Assembly (NCBI RefSeq): GCF_008693385.1
Contig: NZ_CP044065.1
Coordinates: 2,480,001 to 2,544,000 of the forward strand
Reading direction: 5' to 3'
DNA length: 64,000 nt
DNA from: Cupriavidus pauculus
Lineage (GTDB): Bacteria > Pseudomonadota > Gammaproteobacteria > Burkholderiales > Burkholderiaceae
Shown one piece after another: positions 27,474 through 36,976 of the stretch (position 1 is its first letter; each line of letters opens with the position of its first letter). The position numbers and the translations under genes are program-made. The notes below the pieces were generated by a model. It saw only the letters and a list, made by a program, of their open reading frames with translations. It did not search any database and had not been told where the DNA came from.

Positions 27474-28823
27474 TCATGCGCCAGGCCCGGCGGCTGGCAT
27501 GGCGCCCCCCGCGAGCAATGCCCGGGACCGGCGTTGCCAGAACAGCTGGGCCGCGACCATGAAGAACGCCACACAGGTCTCCGCCGACTGAAAAATCTGA
27601 TTATTGGCGGGGATATAGAAGAACAGCACGATCATCATGAACGTCATCAGCAGCCACGGCGCACCGAGCGTCGTGAGCGACCGGCCCCACGACAAACCGA
27701 GCAGGTAGGCGAATCCCCCCAACACCAGCAGTGCGCCCGAGAATCCGAAGTCGGAGGCAAGCCATGGGTAGATCGAATGCCAGAGCGTGAACATGCCCCA
27801 GCCGGTCTGCTCCTCCAGCTGGCCGGGCAACGAGCCCGCCGTGAAGCTGGTGGTGCCGAATATCGCATCGGCATTGCGCGCCATGAACATCGAATTGCCG
27901 AAGCCGAGCGTGCTGTGATAATCGATGTCGAACGCCATGGACAGCGCGTAGTAGCCCTGCCCGACATATCGCGTAATGGACTCGAACGTGATGCGGCCGG
28001 CATCGCCGAGCATGAGCGAGATGGGATGCTGCGAATCCGCGTACAGCAATCCGGCGCCCGTATTGATCACGCCGAGCTCGCCCACGCCGCCCTCCCGCTG
28101 CGCCTGCCCCATGCCGAAGAACTGGAGGAACAGGAAAAACAGCAGGATAAAGACCGGAATCAGGACACTGCGCGGGATGCGGAACCGCAGTGTCCTGGCG
28201 GCGACGCCCAGCAGGACCAGCCACGGCAGGGTCACGACGAAGTCCGCGAAGCCCTTGTTCGTGCCCGTCGCGATATAGACCGACAGGTTGAACAGGATGG
28301 CCACGCACGCGACCCAGCGGAACTGGCTCGAGAGCCGCCCCCACAAGACCACCGTCAGCGGAAACACGGCCATGAGGTATGGCGCCACGGCGATGCGCAG
28401 GTACTCCACGATCTGATAGGCGTTGCCCTCGTCCAGCCGCGCAAGATTGCGGTTGTAGGCGCCGCCCGTGTCGCGCAGGCCGTCGAGCACGTCAGGCAGC
28501 ACGGTGCCCGTGCGTGACAGGGAAGTCGGAATCAGCAGGACCAGCGTGACCACGAGCGCACGGCGCAGGAAACCGATCGTGCGGGAGATCTCCGCCTCGC
28601 GCTGCACCGGCGTGAGCATCGAGTTGCGCACACCGCTCCAGGACATGCCGTAGCCGATCGCGATGATCGCCTGCGCGCTCAGCAGGTAACCCACCAGCAG
28701 CAACGGATGACCATCCGCCCACGGCCACGGGCCGAAGAAGAAGAGTGCGACGGTCAGGCCGAGATAGCACTGGAAGAAAACGAGGGGCGCAAGCCAGGCA
28801 CGGCGCAGCGTCGACAACTCCAT
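27474..28823 (-). CDS. putative O-antigen polymerase (Wzy-like)
   Basis: A 449-residue polytopic membrane protein with about 10-12 hydrophobic segments. A soluble loop of ~100 residues follows FFGMGQAQREGG, containing WGMFTLWHSIYPWLASDFG. Wzy proteins have little sequence conservation, so the call rests on topology, length and position between glycosyltransferases and a flippase in an operon with wzz. AGGA lies 8 bp before the ATG, and the upstream glycosyltransferase ends 6 bp earlier. It would polymerise repeat units on the periplasmic side. Confidence 0.72.
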   Translation of the reverse strand: MELSTLRRAWLAPLVFFQCYLGLTVALFFFGPWPWADGHPLLLVGYLLSAQAIIAIGYGMSWSGVRNSMLTPVQREAEISRTIGFLRRALVVTLVLLIPTSLSRTGTVLPDVLDGLRDTGGAYNRNLARLDEGNAYQIVEYLRIAVAPYLMAVFPLTVVLWGRLSSQFRWVACVAILFNLSVYIATGTNKGFADFVVTLPWLVLLGVAARTLRFRIPRSVLIPVFILLFFLFLQFFGMGQAQREGGVGELGVINTGAGLLYADSQHPISLMLGDAGRITFESITRYVGQGYYALSMAFDIDYHSTLGFGNSMFMARNADAIFGTTSFTAGSLPGQLEEQTGWGMFTLWHSIYPWLASDFGFSGALLVLGGFAYLLGLSWGRSLTTLGAPWLLMTFMMIVLFFYIPANNQIFQSAETCVAFFMVAAQLFWQRRSRALLAGGAMPAAGPGA

Positions 28824-28829
28824 CGTCCG

Positions 28830-29765
28830 TTATCCTTTCATCAGCGTGCGAATCCTGTAGAGCGCGATTCGCGCAGGCTTGCTCACCACGTTGCGCACAA
28901 GCCGCAGCTTGTAACCTGCCGCGCGCAGCGGCGGATGGCGCTCGCATGCCTGCCTGTAAAAATGATTGCCGCGCGACAGCCGCCCGGACCGGAACGCATT
29001 GCGCGCGAGAACGAATAGCGCGTGGCCATAGGCTTCGTCCTTGCGCGCGGCAATTTCCGCGGGAACGTCGGGCGTCGCGAAATAGCTGTCGAGCACATGC
29101 AGATACTCCATGCTCGTCTGTTCCGACACATCACTATAGGAGATCGATCGCGGATGCATGCGATATCCGGCCAATGTCTCCGGCACGAAGTGGAACGAGC
29201 CATAACGCGCGAGGCGGATCCAGAACTCCCGGTCCGGGGCGAGCCGCAACTCGGGTTTCCAGCCGCCCGCCTGCTCGAACGCATCGCGACGAAAGACCGC
29301 GCCCGGGCCGATATAGCACTCCTGCCGGATCACCAGATCCGCGAGGTCGAAGGGCCGGCAGACGTTGCGCTTGATGACGCTGGAGGTCTGGTCGATCAGG
29401 TCGCAGTCGGGAAAGGCGCAGACCCGCGTGGGATCGTCCTCGAGCGCCTGCACCAGCCTGGCGATCGCATCGGGGTAAAGAATGTCGTCGGAACTGAGGT
29501 ACGCGAGATAGGTGCCGCGCGCGGCCGCCCAACCTTTGTTGAGCGTGCGCGCCTGCCCCATGTTGGCCTGCGATTCGATGTGCGCGCGGTCCTTGTACGG
29601 CTCCAGCACACGCTTCGTGTCGTCCGTCGAGCCATCGTCGAGAACGATGTATTCGATATTCGGATACGTTTGCGTCAGCACGCTCTCGATCGTCTCGGCC
29701 ACATACTGTGCCTGATTGAACGTAGGCGTGACGATGGTCACCAGGGGTTGCGCGCTCGTGGTCAT
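28830..29765 (-). CDS. glycosyltransferase family 2
   Basis: A 311-residue GT-A fold enzyme. It has VTIVTPTFNQAQYVAETIESVL and YIVLDDGSTDDTKRVL near the N-terminus and YLAYLSSDDILYPDAI giving the metal-binding DxD-like Asp pair (~90). The acceptor-side segment is GAVFRRDAFEQAGGW. It is an inverting transferase using a nucleotide sugar in the cytoplasm. The C-terminal ~80 residues are basic and may contact the membrane. It lies between the putative polymerase and the flippase of block 2. Confidence 0.9.
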   Translation of the reverse strand: MTTSAQPLVTIVTPTFNQAQYVAETIESVLTQTYPNIEYIVLDDGSTDDTKRVLEPYKDRAHIESQANMGQARTLNKGWAAARGTYLAYLSSDDILYPDAIARLVQALEDDPTRVCAFPDCDLIDQTSSVIKRNVCRPFDLADLVIRQECYIGPGAVFRRDAFEQAGGWKPELRLAPDREFWIRLARYGSFHFVPETLAGYRMHPRSISYSDVSEQTSMEYLHVLDSYFATPDVPAEIAARKDEAYGHALFVLARNAFRSGRLSRGNHFYRQACERHPPLRAAGYKLRLVRNVVSKPARIALYRIRTLMKG

Positions 29766-29788
29766 GTATCGAATGGGCTCGGAAAAAT

Positions 29789-31255
29789 TCAGCTACCGGT
29801 ATTGCGGGAGGCGGCGTACCTGGCACGGTAGGCCATCAGCATGGCCACCGGCTTCGTGCAAAGCACGGCAAGACCGATGCCGATCGACACCCACAGCACC
29901 CGCAGCCACGGATTGTCGAACAGCGCCCCCGCGAACGTCAGCGCGGCGAGCAGGGACAGCGTGACCACGTGCCGGTTGATGAAGTATGTGCGCGGCTGGC
30001 GCAGGATCGGCGCGCTCAGGAAGAACAGCGTGCAGGCATCGATCACCATGCGCAGCAGCCAGGCCCATGCCGCGCCCGTCACGCCGAACGTGCGCGCGAG
30101 CAGCCACAGGCTGAGCAGATAGATGGGCAGGATGCCGCAGTGGAGCAAGGCGGTCGTTCGCGGCTGCCCGGCGCTCTGGATCAGCGTGTACGGAATCTGC
30201 GCCATGCAGTTGATCAGGATGCTGACCGCGAAGATCTGCAGCAGCAGCGTGCTGTGCGAAGCGAATTCGGCGTTGATCCAGAGCGTCAGCAGTTCGTTGC
30301 CGAACAGGACCAGCACCGCCGTGATGGGAAGCACGGTGATGTACAGCGCAGTGAGGCTCGCCCGGACGAGGCCGAGGTTATCCGCGTCCGGGTCCGCCAT
30401 CCGCGCGGCGAATGCCGGGAACAGGACGGCCGTCACGGCGCCCGGAATGATCCAGATCTTGGTCACCATCTCGTTCGGCGTCGCGTAGTAGGCCACGGCG
30501 CTGGCGGACACCACCGCGCCGATGACGAAGCGGTCGACGTAGCCCATGATCGGGCTGATGATGTTGCTGACCGTGAGCCAGCCGCCCGACGATGCCAGTT
30601 GCTTCATCTCCGCGCGGCCCACATGGAGGCGGCGCTGTGTGGGCGTGAGGACGCGCCATGCGAACACGGCATGCACCACGCAGCCGACCATGCGCCCCAG
30701 CGCGAGCACGAGCGCGATGACGTCCAGACCGGGATTGCCGTGCCAGACCACCGCCAGCGGCCCAAGAAAGGTGAACAGGCCCAAGGGCAGCCGGATCGCA
30801 TTGACGATGCCAAACGCCGACTTGGCCTCGAGCACGCCGCGAAACCCCGACGTGAGGATGATCGACGGCATCGCGAAGGCCATCGCATAGACCGCGCGAA
30901 TGGCCTCGCCGCGATCCGGAACGCTCTTGATGAGATCGACGCCCCAGGGTGCGCCGAGCGCGAGGGCGATACCGGCCACCACGCCGAGCACGGCCATCAG
31001 CACGGTAGCCGTCGCCGTCAGCGGGCCGATCGAGTCGTCGTCGCCGCGGGCGAACGCCAGGGACAGCTGCTGCGTCAGCGCGCGGCCCAGCCCGAGGTCG
31101 AACAGGCCGAAGTAGCTGACCACGGCCCATACCATCGTCAGCAACCCGAACCTGCTCGGACCGAGTGCCGCGATCAGCGGTGGGATCGTGACGATCGCCA
31201 CCAGCAGCGGTGCCCCCAGACCGATCAGATTGAAAGTCGTATGACGCAATAACAT
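29789..31255 (-). CDS. Wzx-type oligosaccharide flippase (block 2)
   Basis: A 488-residue protein from the ATG at 31255, with about 12-14 membrane segments and the N-terminal GLGAPLLVAIVTIPPLIAAL / GLGRALTQQL pattern of lipid-linked oligosaccharide flippases. It would export the block 2 repeat unit. The frame extends to a GTG at 31270; neither start has a convincing ribosome site. Together with the flippase at 15113 this makes two in one locus. Confidence 0.88.
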   Translation of the reverse strand: MLLRHTTFNLIGLGAPLLVAIVTIPPLIAALGPSRFGLLTMVWAVVSYFGLFDLGLGRALTQQLSLAFARGDDDSIGPLTATATVLMAVLGVVAGIALALGAPWGVDLIKSVPDRGEAIRAVYAMAFAMPSIILTSGFRGVLEAKSAFGIVNAIRLPLGLFTFLGPLAVVWHGNPGLDVIALVLALGRMVGCVVHAVFAWRVLTPTQRRLHVGRAEMKQLASSGGWLTVSNIISPIMGYVDRFVIGAVVSASAVAYYATPNEMVTKIWIIPGAVTAVLFPAFAARMADPDADNLGLVRASLTALYITVLPITAVLVLFGNELLTLWINAEFASHSTLLLQIFAVSILINCMAQIPYTLIQSAGQPRTTALLHCGILPIYLLSLWLLARTFGVTGAAWAWLLRMVIDACTLFFLSAPILRQPRTYFINRHVVTLSLLAALTFAGALFDNPWLRVLWVSIGIGLAVLCTKPVAMLMAYRARYAASRNTGS

Positions 31256-31348
31256 GGATGTTCTATTCACCGGGTCGGCAATTCGCGACCACTTGCGGCT
31301 GTGCGGGGCCGCAAATTATCGCACACCCGGCTACATGGATTTTCCGCG

Positions 31349-32494
31349 TTATCGTGCGAGCGCAGCCTCCAGCACATTCACCACGCGGCGCTGCTCTTCC
31401 TCGGTCAGACCGACCCAGAGCGGCAGGCGGACCAGCCGCTCCGACTGACGCACCGTCATGTCGAGGGAGCCATGCACGCGGCCGAAGCGTTCTCCCGCGG
31501 GCGACGAATGCAACGGCACGTAGTGGAACACGCAATTGATATTCGCCGCCTTGAGCGCGGACAACACCCGCTGCCGGTCGATGCGCGGGTCCAGCAGCAC
31601 ATAGTACATATGCGCGTTATGCACGCATTCGGCGGGCACGATCGGCCGGCGCAGATATCCGGACGCCTCGAGCGGCGCCACCATGGCGTGATACCGGTCC
31701 CAGATATCGAGCCGTTTGCGGGTAATGGCCTCGGCCTGCTCGAGCTGCGCCCAGAGAAAAGCCGCGATCAGTTCGCCCGGCAGGAACGACGAACCCACGT
31801 CCTGCCACGTGTACTTGTCCACCTCGCCCCGGAAAAACCGGCTGCGGTCGGTCCCTTTCTCCCGGATGACCTCGGCGCGCAGCGCGAGCTTCGGGTCGTT
31901 GACCAGCAGCGCGCCGCCCTCGCCCGAGATCACGTTCTTCGTTTCGTGGAAGCTGAACGCGCCCAGGTCGCCGATGGCGCCCAGCATACGTCCCTTGTAG
32001 CTGGCCATGACGCCCTGCGCGGCATCTTCGACCACGCGCAGCCCATGCCTCGCGGCGATTTCGAGAATGGTGTCCATCTCGCAGCCGACGCCGGCGTAGT
32101 GCACCGGCACGATCGCGCGCGTGCGCGGCGTGATGGCGGCCTCGATCAGGCGCTCGTCCAGGTTCAGCGTGTCTTCGCGAATATCCACGAACACCGGCAC
32201 GCCACCGCGCAGCACGAACGCGTTCGCCGTCGACACGAACGTGTACGACGGCATGATGATCTCGTCGCCCGGCTCGATATCGAGGAGCAGTGCCGTCATC
32301 TCGAGCGCAGCCGTGCAGGAATGCGTCAGCAGCGCCTTCTTGCAGCCCGTGCTGGCCTCGATCCACTCATGGCAGCGGCGCGTGAACGTGCCGTCGCCGG
32401 CCAGCTTGAAATCGCGCTCGACCTGCTCGATGTAGGTGAATTCCTTGCCCGTGACATAGGGCCGATTGAACGCGATCTTCCTGTCTTGACTCAC
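31349..32494 (-). CDS. wecE: dTDP-4-amino-4,6-dideoxygalactose transaminase (WecE/RffA-like)
   Basis: A 381-residue PLP enzyme of the DegT/DnrJ/EryC1 fold. It has RPYVTGKEFTYIEQV at the N-terminus, EDAAQG for the cofactor Asp and SFHETKNVISGEGGA, with the Schiff-base Lys at about 185. The WecE subgroup aminates dTDP-4-keto-6-deoxyglucose, the product of RfbB, to dTDP-Fuc4N. It shares that precursor with the rfbC/D rhamnose branch encoded 4-7 kb upstream in the same operon. The start is GTG at 32494 with a strong GAGGGAG site. Confidence 0.9.
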   Translation of the reverse strand: MSQDRKIAFNRPYVTGKEFTYIEQVERDFKLAGDGTFTRRCHEWIEASTGCKKALLTHSCTAALEMTALLLDIEPGDEIIMPSYTFVSTANAFVLRGGVPVFVDIREDTLNLDERLIEAAITPRTRAIVPVHYAGVGCEMDTILEIAARHGLRVVEDAAQGVMASYKGRMLGAIGDLGAFSFHETKNVISGEGGALLVNDPKLALRAEVIREKGTDRSRFFRGEVDKYTWQDVGSSFLPGELIAAFLWAQLEQAEAITRKRLDIWDRYHAMVAPLEASGYLRRPIVPAECVHNAHMYYVLLDPRIDRQRVLSALKAANINCVFHYVPLHSSPAGERFGRVHGSLDMTVRQSERLVRLPLWVGLTEEEQRRVVNVLEAALAR

Positions 32495-32542
32495 CGTTGA
32501 CTCCCTCGGGTATGCGTTGTGATGTGATGCCCTGCCATGCGG

Positions 32543-33208
32543 TCAGATTTTTCGCAGGCGGCTGCTCGGCACGCGCGAGCGCTCGGTGCCCGCTCCCAGG
32601 TACACCCCCTCCGCGGCCGCGTCCTCCAGCAGCAATACGCCGGCACCGATCACGCAGCGCTCGCCGAGGGTCACGTGATCGCGAATGGTCGCGTTCACAC
32701 CAATAAAGCTCTGCTCGCCGATCTTGACGCCGCCGGAGACCACGACGTGGGAGGCGAGGAAGCAATGATCGCCAATCGACGAATGATGGCCGATATGATT
32801 GCCGCTCCAGAGCGTGACGTTGTTGCCGATCACCGTGAACGGCTGGATCACGTTGCCTTCGAGCACGAAGCAGTTCTCGCCGATCGCGCCGTCGTTGAGG
32901 ACCATCGCGCGGGAGCTCACGTAACTCGCCATCGGATAGCCCATGTCCTTCGCGGCCAGGTACTTGTCCTTGCGCAGCGCATTCAGCTTTGCATAGCTGA
33001 GGGCAATGAACATCGCATGCGTGGACGGATCGTACTGCGCCGCCACATCCTCGAACGGCACCACGGGCAGGCCGCGGAACTCAGGCGCGCCCATGAACGC
33101 ACGGTCCACCGTGAAGGCCACGACCTCGTAATCGGAGTCGTTCCGGAAGTAGTACAGCGCCAGTTCCGCGATGTCGCCGGCACCAAAGATGACGAGTGGT
33201 TTTTTCAT
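32543..33208 (-). CDS. NeuD/PglD-family sugar N- or O-acetyltransferase
   Basis: A 221-residue protein. The N-terminal Rossmann-like part (LVIFGAGDIAELAL) binds the sugar nucleotide in PglD-like enzymes. From about residue 100 a left-handed beta-helix of hexapeptide repeats begins (GAIGENCFVLEGNVI, IGHHSSIGDH, with the His expected for acetyl transfer). Coming directly after the WecE-like aminotransferase, it probably N-acetylates dTDP-Fuc4N to dTDP-Fuc4NAc; a different acyl group cannot be excluded. Start and upstream stop overlap (TGATG at 33206-33210). Confidence 0.85.
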   Translation of the reverse strand: MKKPLVIFGAGDIAELALYYFRNDSDYEVVAFTVDRAFMGAPEFRGLPVVPFEDVAAQYDPSTHAMFIALSYAKLNALRKDKYLAAKDMGYPMASYVSSRAMVLNDGAIGENCFVLEGNVIQPFTVIGNNVTLWSGNHIGHHSSIGDHCFLASHVVVSGGVKIGEQSFIGVNATIRDHVTLGERCVIGAGVLLLEDAAAEGVYLGAGTERSRVPSSRLRKI

Positions 33209-33840
33209 CAGCTTTTCCTCACGAGGATCGTGAACTCATAGAGCTCGTAATCGTGAAGCAGCGCCACGTTGCGCGCGTAGCGGCGCTTGCACATGTCGAA
33301 CAGCAGGCACGGATCCGCATAATAGAGCGTGTCGCGCATCTTCTCCGCGTCGGAGTAGGACGTCAGGCAGTTGAATGCGAATCCGAGGCGGCTGGTGCGA
33401 TCGAGGACGTCGAGCGTCGCCTTGACGTAGGCAAGCCACTCTTCGTCGCCGCGCCCGAGCCGCACGTTGAAGATGCCGCTGGCAATACCATAGTCGGCCA
33501 CGCGATCGGGTTCGCTGGCCACCACGAACCGCGTGTCGGCGCGCTCGCCTGCCCGTTGCCGCGCGGTGTCGATCATCGAGGCCGCGATGTCATACCCCGC
33601 GAAATCGAATGCGGGAAAGACGCCGCGCAGATAGTCGTTGAGCGCGCCGTAGCCGCAGCCGAGATCGTTGATGCTGAAGGGGGCGTCGCCGGCAATGATG
33701 CGCGACAGCTGGGCAAAGCGCAGGTGCTGGCTTTCCGCGCCGTTCCAGTCGACGCCGCGCGGCGTGTCGCCATGCTCGGCAAGGCGGGCCGCATAGTAGC
33801 CGGCTACCTCGCCCAGCAGTTCCGTGTTGTCGCCCTGCAT
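33208..33840 (-). CDS. class I SAM-dependent methyltransferase
   Basis: A 210-residue methyltransferase. SINDLGCGYGALNDYL is motif I, followed by FAGYDIAASMIDTARQRA. It has no membrane segment or signal. Between an acetyltransferase and a WbqC gene, it may methylate a sugar or cap the glycan, but substrate evidence is absent. The ATG at 33840 has GGGGGG upstream; a TTG at 33855 in the same frame is less likely and would overlap wbqC. The stop of the WbqC gene lies 1 bp before this start. Confidence 0.82.
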   Translation of the reverse strand: MQGDNTELLGEVAGYYAARLAEHGDTPRGVDWNGAESQHLRFAQLSRIIAGDAPFSINDLGCGYGALNDYLRGVFPAFDFAGYDIAASMIDTARQRAGERADTRFVVASEPDRVADYGIASGIFNVRLGRGDEEWLAYVKATLDVLDRTSRLGFAFNCLTSYSDAEKMRDTLYYADPCLLFDMCKRRYARNVALLHDYELYEFTILVRKS

Positions 33841-33841
33841 C

Positions 33842-34582
33842 TCAATTCCCCCCAATGGATACGGTCCGGTCGGCCAGCTGGCCGTCCGCGTTCCGCACGT
33901 ATTTCATGTATTTCGGTGCTTCGCGTCCGCAATTGAACAACAGGTCCAGGATCGTCACGCCATGCGTGAATTCGCCCCATTGCTGCGGATATGCAGGATA
34001 CCCTGCGTACTCGAACCACTCCACCGCCACGCCCCGGCTCGAAAAGACTTCATCGTCGATGTAATCGCGCGCGGCCGGCCCGGAGATATAGGTCGATGCG
34101 CCCGCCTGCACGCAAAGGTCCGCCAGACGCTCGCTCTTGCCGTCCGCCAGCACATAGTCCCACGAGTTGGTGATGCGCGTGCCGATGCCCAGGTAGCCGC
34201 AGATGGCTTCGATAAACAGCCGGTTGAGCTGCGACAGCGAACCGGGTGCCCGCTCCAGATAGAGCGGCTCGAGCCATTGCGCGATCTCCGTGAAGCAGGC
34301 GGCGCGCCGGTAGTTCTGTGCCAGCGCCTTCCAGTGATCCCTGGCCCAGTCGGTGCCGTCGATCTCGGTATCGCGAATACGCTGATCGTACTTCCCCTTT
34401 ACCTGCACGGGCACGGTCAGCCATTGCACGCCTTGCGGGGTCTTGATCTGATTGCGGTTGCGCCAGTCGCGGCGCGTGTACTGCATGTCATCGTAGAGAA
34501 TGAACTCGTCGACGGCGGCAATCATGTCGAAGTAGCCCTTCCACGGAATGTAGTTGGACTGGACGATTGCGATCTTCTTCAT
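33842..34582 (-). CDS. WbqC-family protein
   Basis: A 246-residue protein of the WbqC family. [21 protein letters not shown] is at the N-terminus, followed by [18 protein letters not shown] and, later, GPAARDYID. WbqC-like proteins occur in O-antigen and capsule loci, often beside aminotransferases and acyltransferases of 4-amino-sugars, but their reaction is not established to my knowledge. Its co-occurrence here with a WecE-like aminotransferase, NeuD-like acetyltransferase and methyltransferase fits that pattern. The ATG at 34582 overlaps the stop of the membrane protein upstream (ATGA). Confidence 0.88.
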   Translation of the reverse strand: MKKIAIVQSNYIPWKGYFDMIAAVDEFILYDDMQYTRRDWRNRNQIKTPQGVQWLTVPVQVKGKYDQRIRDTEIDGTDWARDHWKALAQNYRRAACFTEIAQWLEPLYLERAPGSLSQLNRLFIEAICGYLGIGTRITNSWDYVLADGKSERLADLCVQAGASTYISGPAARDYIDDEVFSSRGVAVEWFEYAGYPAYPQQWGEFTHGVTILDLLFNCGREAPKYMKYVRNADGQLADRTVSIGGN

Positions 34583-36438
34583 GGGTGTTGCTCCTCGATA
34601 TCGACACCGCGTCGCGCTCCCTCGCACGCGGCGCGCGCCACCTCGAACGGCCGGCGCGGCTTCAGGTATTGCTGCGTCTTGACAGGGGTGAAGCCACCCA
34701 CCACCGGGGCGGTCTCGAACCGGCCCACGACGTCGTAGTCCGTTTCGATACTGGCGCCAAAATGCTTCAGCAGCGCGCCCGACAGCTTCACGGGCCCGTC
34801 GGGCTCCGCGAGAATCCAGGCGCGGGCGAGTTCGTCGCAGCTCACGCCCGCGAGAATGTCTCGCGCGATCGCCTCGCTGCCCGTGTATCCGGGGTAGTTG
34901 CCGGTAATCCATGCCTGCCCCGTGCTCCGCGCGCCGATCACGAACAGCAGGCCGGGCGAGTGGCCCGTCAGGTCGATCATCGGCGTATCGTAGGCAAATC
35001 CCGCCTTGCGCGCGGCATCGATCGCGTCGGTCGTGTACTTGCCATGCGTCGGCGCGAGCCGCAGTACGCCGCCGCGCGCCCCGAGATCGACACGATAGTC
35101 GTCCTTGTCCAGCGGAAGCGGCTGATAGTAAGGCCCCTGCATGCCACTGTGCACCTGGGTCACGACGATCAGTTGCGCCCCTATCGCCAGCGGCAGCAGC
35201 AGGCCCACGACGCCGCGCCGTGCCGTAGCGGGCGCCAGCAGCACGAGCGCGCCCAGTATCCAGAAGATGCCGACCAGGCAGGCGAACCACCAGTAGTTGT
35301 TGCTGGTGCCGAACGCAAACCCATGCGGCAGCAGGATGAACACGACAAACAGCGCCCAGTGCCGGCGCGAGATCGCGCGCAACGGCGAATGGGGCAGCAA
35401 CAGCGCGAGCAGTATCGTGGCCAGCGGTACGGCCAGCAGCATCAGATGCTGGAACTCGCCGAACTCGGTCGGCTTCTCGGGAATCCCGAGGACGATCACC
35501 GCGTCCGCGACCAGCGCGGCCAGCACGAGCAAGAGGCCGAGCCCGCGGACGATCGCGAGGCGGGAACTCAGCAGATAGGCAGCGCCGCCGATGAACATGA
35601 CGCCCCACGCCAAGGCCTCCCGCGACTTCGGGTCGAGCTCGAACGCATCGATGCGCAGCATCTTGAGCATCGAATAGCCGGTATTGAGCCGCGAAGCGTT
35701 GGCGGCCCCTTGCTGGAGCCGGTGCACGAAGCCAGTCAGCGAACCGTCGATGGCCAGTGCGGCCATCACGCAGCCGGCCGCGGCCGTTGCCACGGCGATC
35801 GCGAGCATGCGCCAGCGAAGCTTGCCGGCAATGGCCAGATAGATCAGGACACACGCGCCCGTGACCGCGGCCGTGGTCGGCTTGGCAAGAAATACCAGCG
35901 TGCCGCCCAGGCCGATCACGATCCAGCCCGCGACGCTGCGCGGGCTGGCCTCGCGCTGCGCCAGCAGCATGCCCGCCACGGTCACCATGACGCCCTGGAA
36001 GGCCAGCCAGTTATAGCTGGGCGTCGGCAGCCACAGGCGCAGGAACATCAGCGACACGGTCGCGAACGCGGCCGCGACGATCCACCTCGACCAACGCGGC
36101 ATCGCCGCGGCGCCGAAAATCTCGGCCAGGCACACTGCCGCCACCCACCAGGTCAGCCCGAACGTCAGCAGGATGTTTCCCTGCCGCAGCGCCGCGATGC
36201 CGCCATGCACGAGCAGGTACAGCGGGTGATAGACAAAGCCGAACTGGGTCGGCGAGACGGTGTACCGATCGGGCGCGGCGATCGAGACGAGGTAGTAGCC
36301 TTCGTCGGCGAAATCGAGTCCGAAACGACAGAACCACAATATCCACCCGAGGATGGCGAGCGACGCGGCGGCGGAAGCGACAAGCGCGACGCGCACGCCC
36401 GGCGAAAGAGCAGGCTGGCGGACGGCGGCTTCACGCAT
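34579..36438 (-). CDS. large polytopic membrane protein, GT-C glycosyltransferase-like
   Basis: A 619-residue protein with about 11-12 membrane segments in residues 20-450 and a C-terminal periplasmic-type region of ~170 residues. The first periplasmic loop carries LDFADEGYY, an acidic Asp-Glu motif at the place where GT-C enzymes (ArnT/GT39-like) hold their catalytic Asp. This suggests transfer of a sugar from a polyprenyl-phosphate donor on the periplasmic side, for example a side branch. No family name can be given with certainty. The ATG at 36438 overlaps rfbC by 8 bp; the longer open frame upstream is a shadow. Confidence 0.68.
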   Translation of the reverse strand: MREAAVRQPALSPGVRVALVASAAASLAILGWILWFCRFGLDFADEGYYLVSIAAPDRYTVSPTQFGFVYHPLYLLVHGGIAALRQGNILLTFGLTWWVAAVCLAEIFGAAAMPRWSRWIVAAAFATVSLMFLRLWLPTPSYNWLAFQGVMVTVAGMLLAQREASPRSVAGWIVIGLGGTLVFLAKPTTAAVTGACVLIYLAIAGKLRWRMLAIAVATAAAGCVMAALAIDGSLTGFVHRLQQGAANASRLNTGYSMLKMLRIDAFELDPKSREALAWGVMFIGGAAYLLSSRLAIVRGLGLLLVLAALVADAVIVLGIPEKPTEFGEFQHLMLLAVPLATILLALLLPHSPLRAISRRHWALFVVFILLPHGFAFGTSNNYWWFACLVGIFWILGALVLLAPATARRGVVGLLLPLAIGAQLIVVTQVHSGMQGPYYQPLPLDKDDYRVDLGARGGVLRLAPTHGKYTTDAIDAARKAGFAYDTPMIDLTGHSPGLLFVIGARSTGQAWITGNYPGYTGSEAIARDILAGVSCDELARAWILAEPDGPVKLSGALLKHFGASIETDYDVVGRFETAPVVGGFTPVKTQQYLKPRRPFEVARAACEGARRGVDIEEQHP

Positions 36439-36976
36439 AGACTTCGGCGGTGGCAAACGGGGATGCGGCGCGATCCTTGTCGGACAGCAGCAGATGATCG
36501 ACGTCGGGCCAGTCGATGCCAATGGCCGGATCGTTCCAGAGAATGGACCGCTCCGACGCCGCGTCGTAGTAGTCGGTGACCTTGTACGACACTTCGGCGA
36601 ATTCGGACAGCACGAGGAAGCCGTGCGCGAAGCCCGCCGGAATCCACGTCATCTCGTGGTCGTCGGCACGCAGGCGATGGCCGGTCCATTGCCCGAACGT
36701 GGGCGAGGCGCGCCGGATATCGACCGCGACATCGTAGATTTCCCCCTCGGTCACGCGCACCAGCTTGCCCTGCGGGCGCGCCAGCTGGTAATGCAGGCCG
36801 CGCAGCGTGCCGCGCGACGACCGCGAATGATTGTCCTGAACGAACTCAGGATCGACGCCCGCCGCCGCCGCGAACGCGCGGCGGTTGTAGCCCTCGAAGA
36901 ACCAGCCACGCGCGTCGGCATGCACCGCCGGCTGCAGGATCAGTACCTCGGGGATGGCGGTTTGCAACACCTTCAT
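36431..36976 (-). CDS. rfbC: dTDP-4-dehydrorhamnose 3,5-epimerase
   Basis: A 181-residue cupin-fold enzyme of usual length. It has [18 protein letters not shown] near the N-terminus, [12 protein letters not shown] with the catalytic His, and SYKVTDYYD with the catalytic Tyr. It converts dTDP-4-keto-6-deoxy-D-glucose to the L-lyxo form, third step toward dTDP-L-rhamnose. The ATG at 36976 overlaps the rfbA stop by four bases. The gene belongs to a minus-strand rfbB-D-A-C set. Confidence 0.95.
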   Translation of the reverse strand: MKVLQTAIPEVLILQPAVHADARGWFFEGYNRRAFAAAAGVDPEFVQDNHSRSSRGTLRGLHYQLARPQGKLVRVTEGEIYDVAVDIRRASPTFGQWTGHRLRADDHEMTWIPAGFAHGFLVLSEFAEVSYKVTDYYDAASERSILWNDPAIGIDWPDVDHLLLSDKDRAASPFATAEVYA

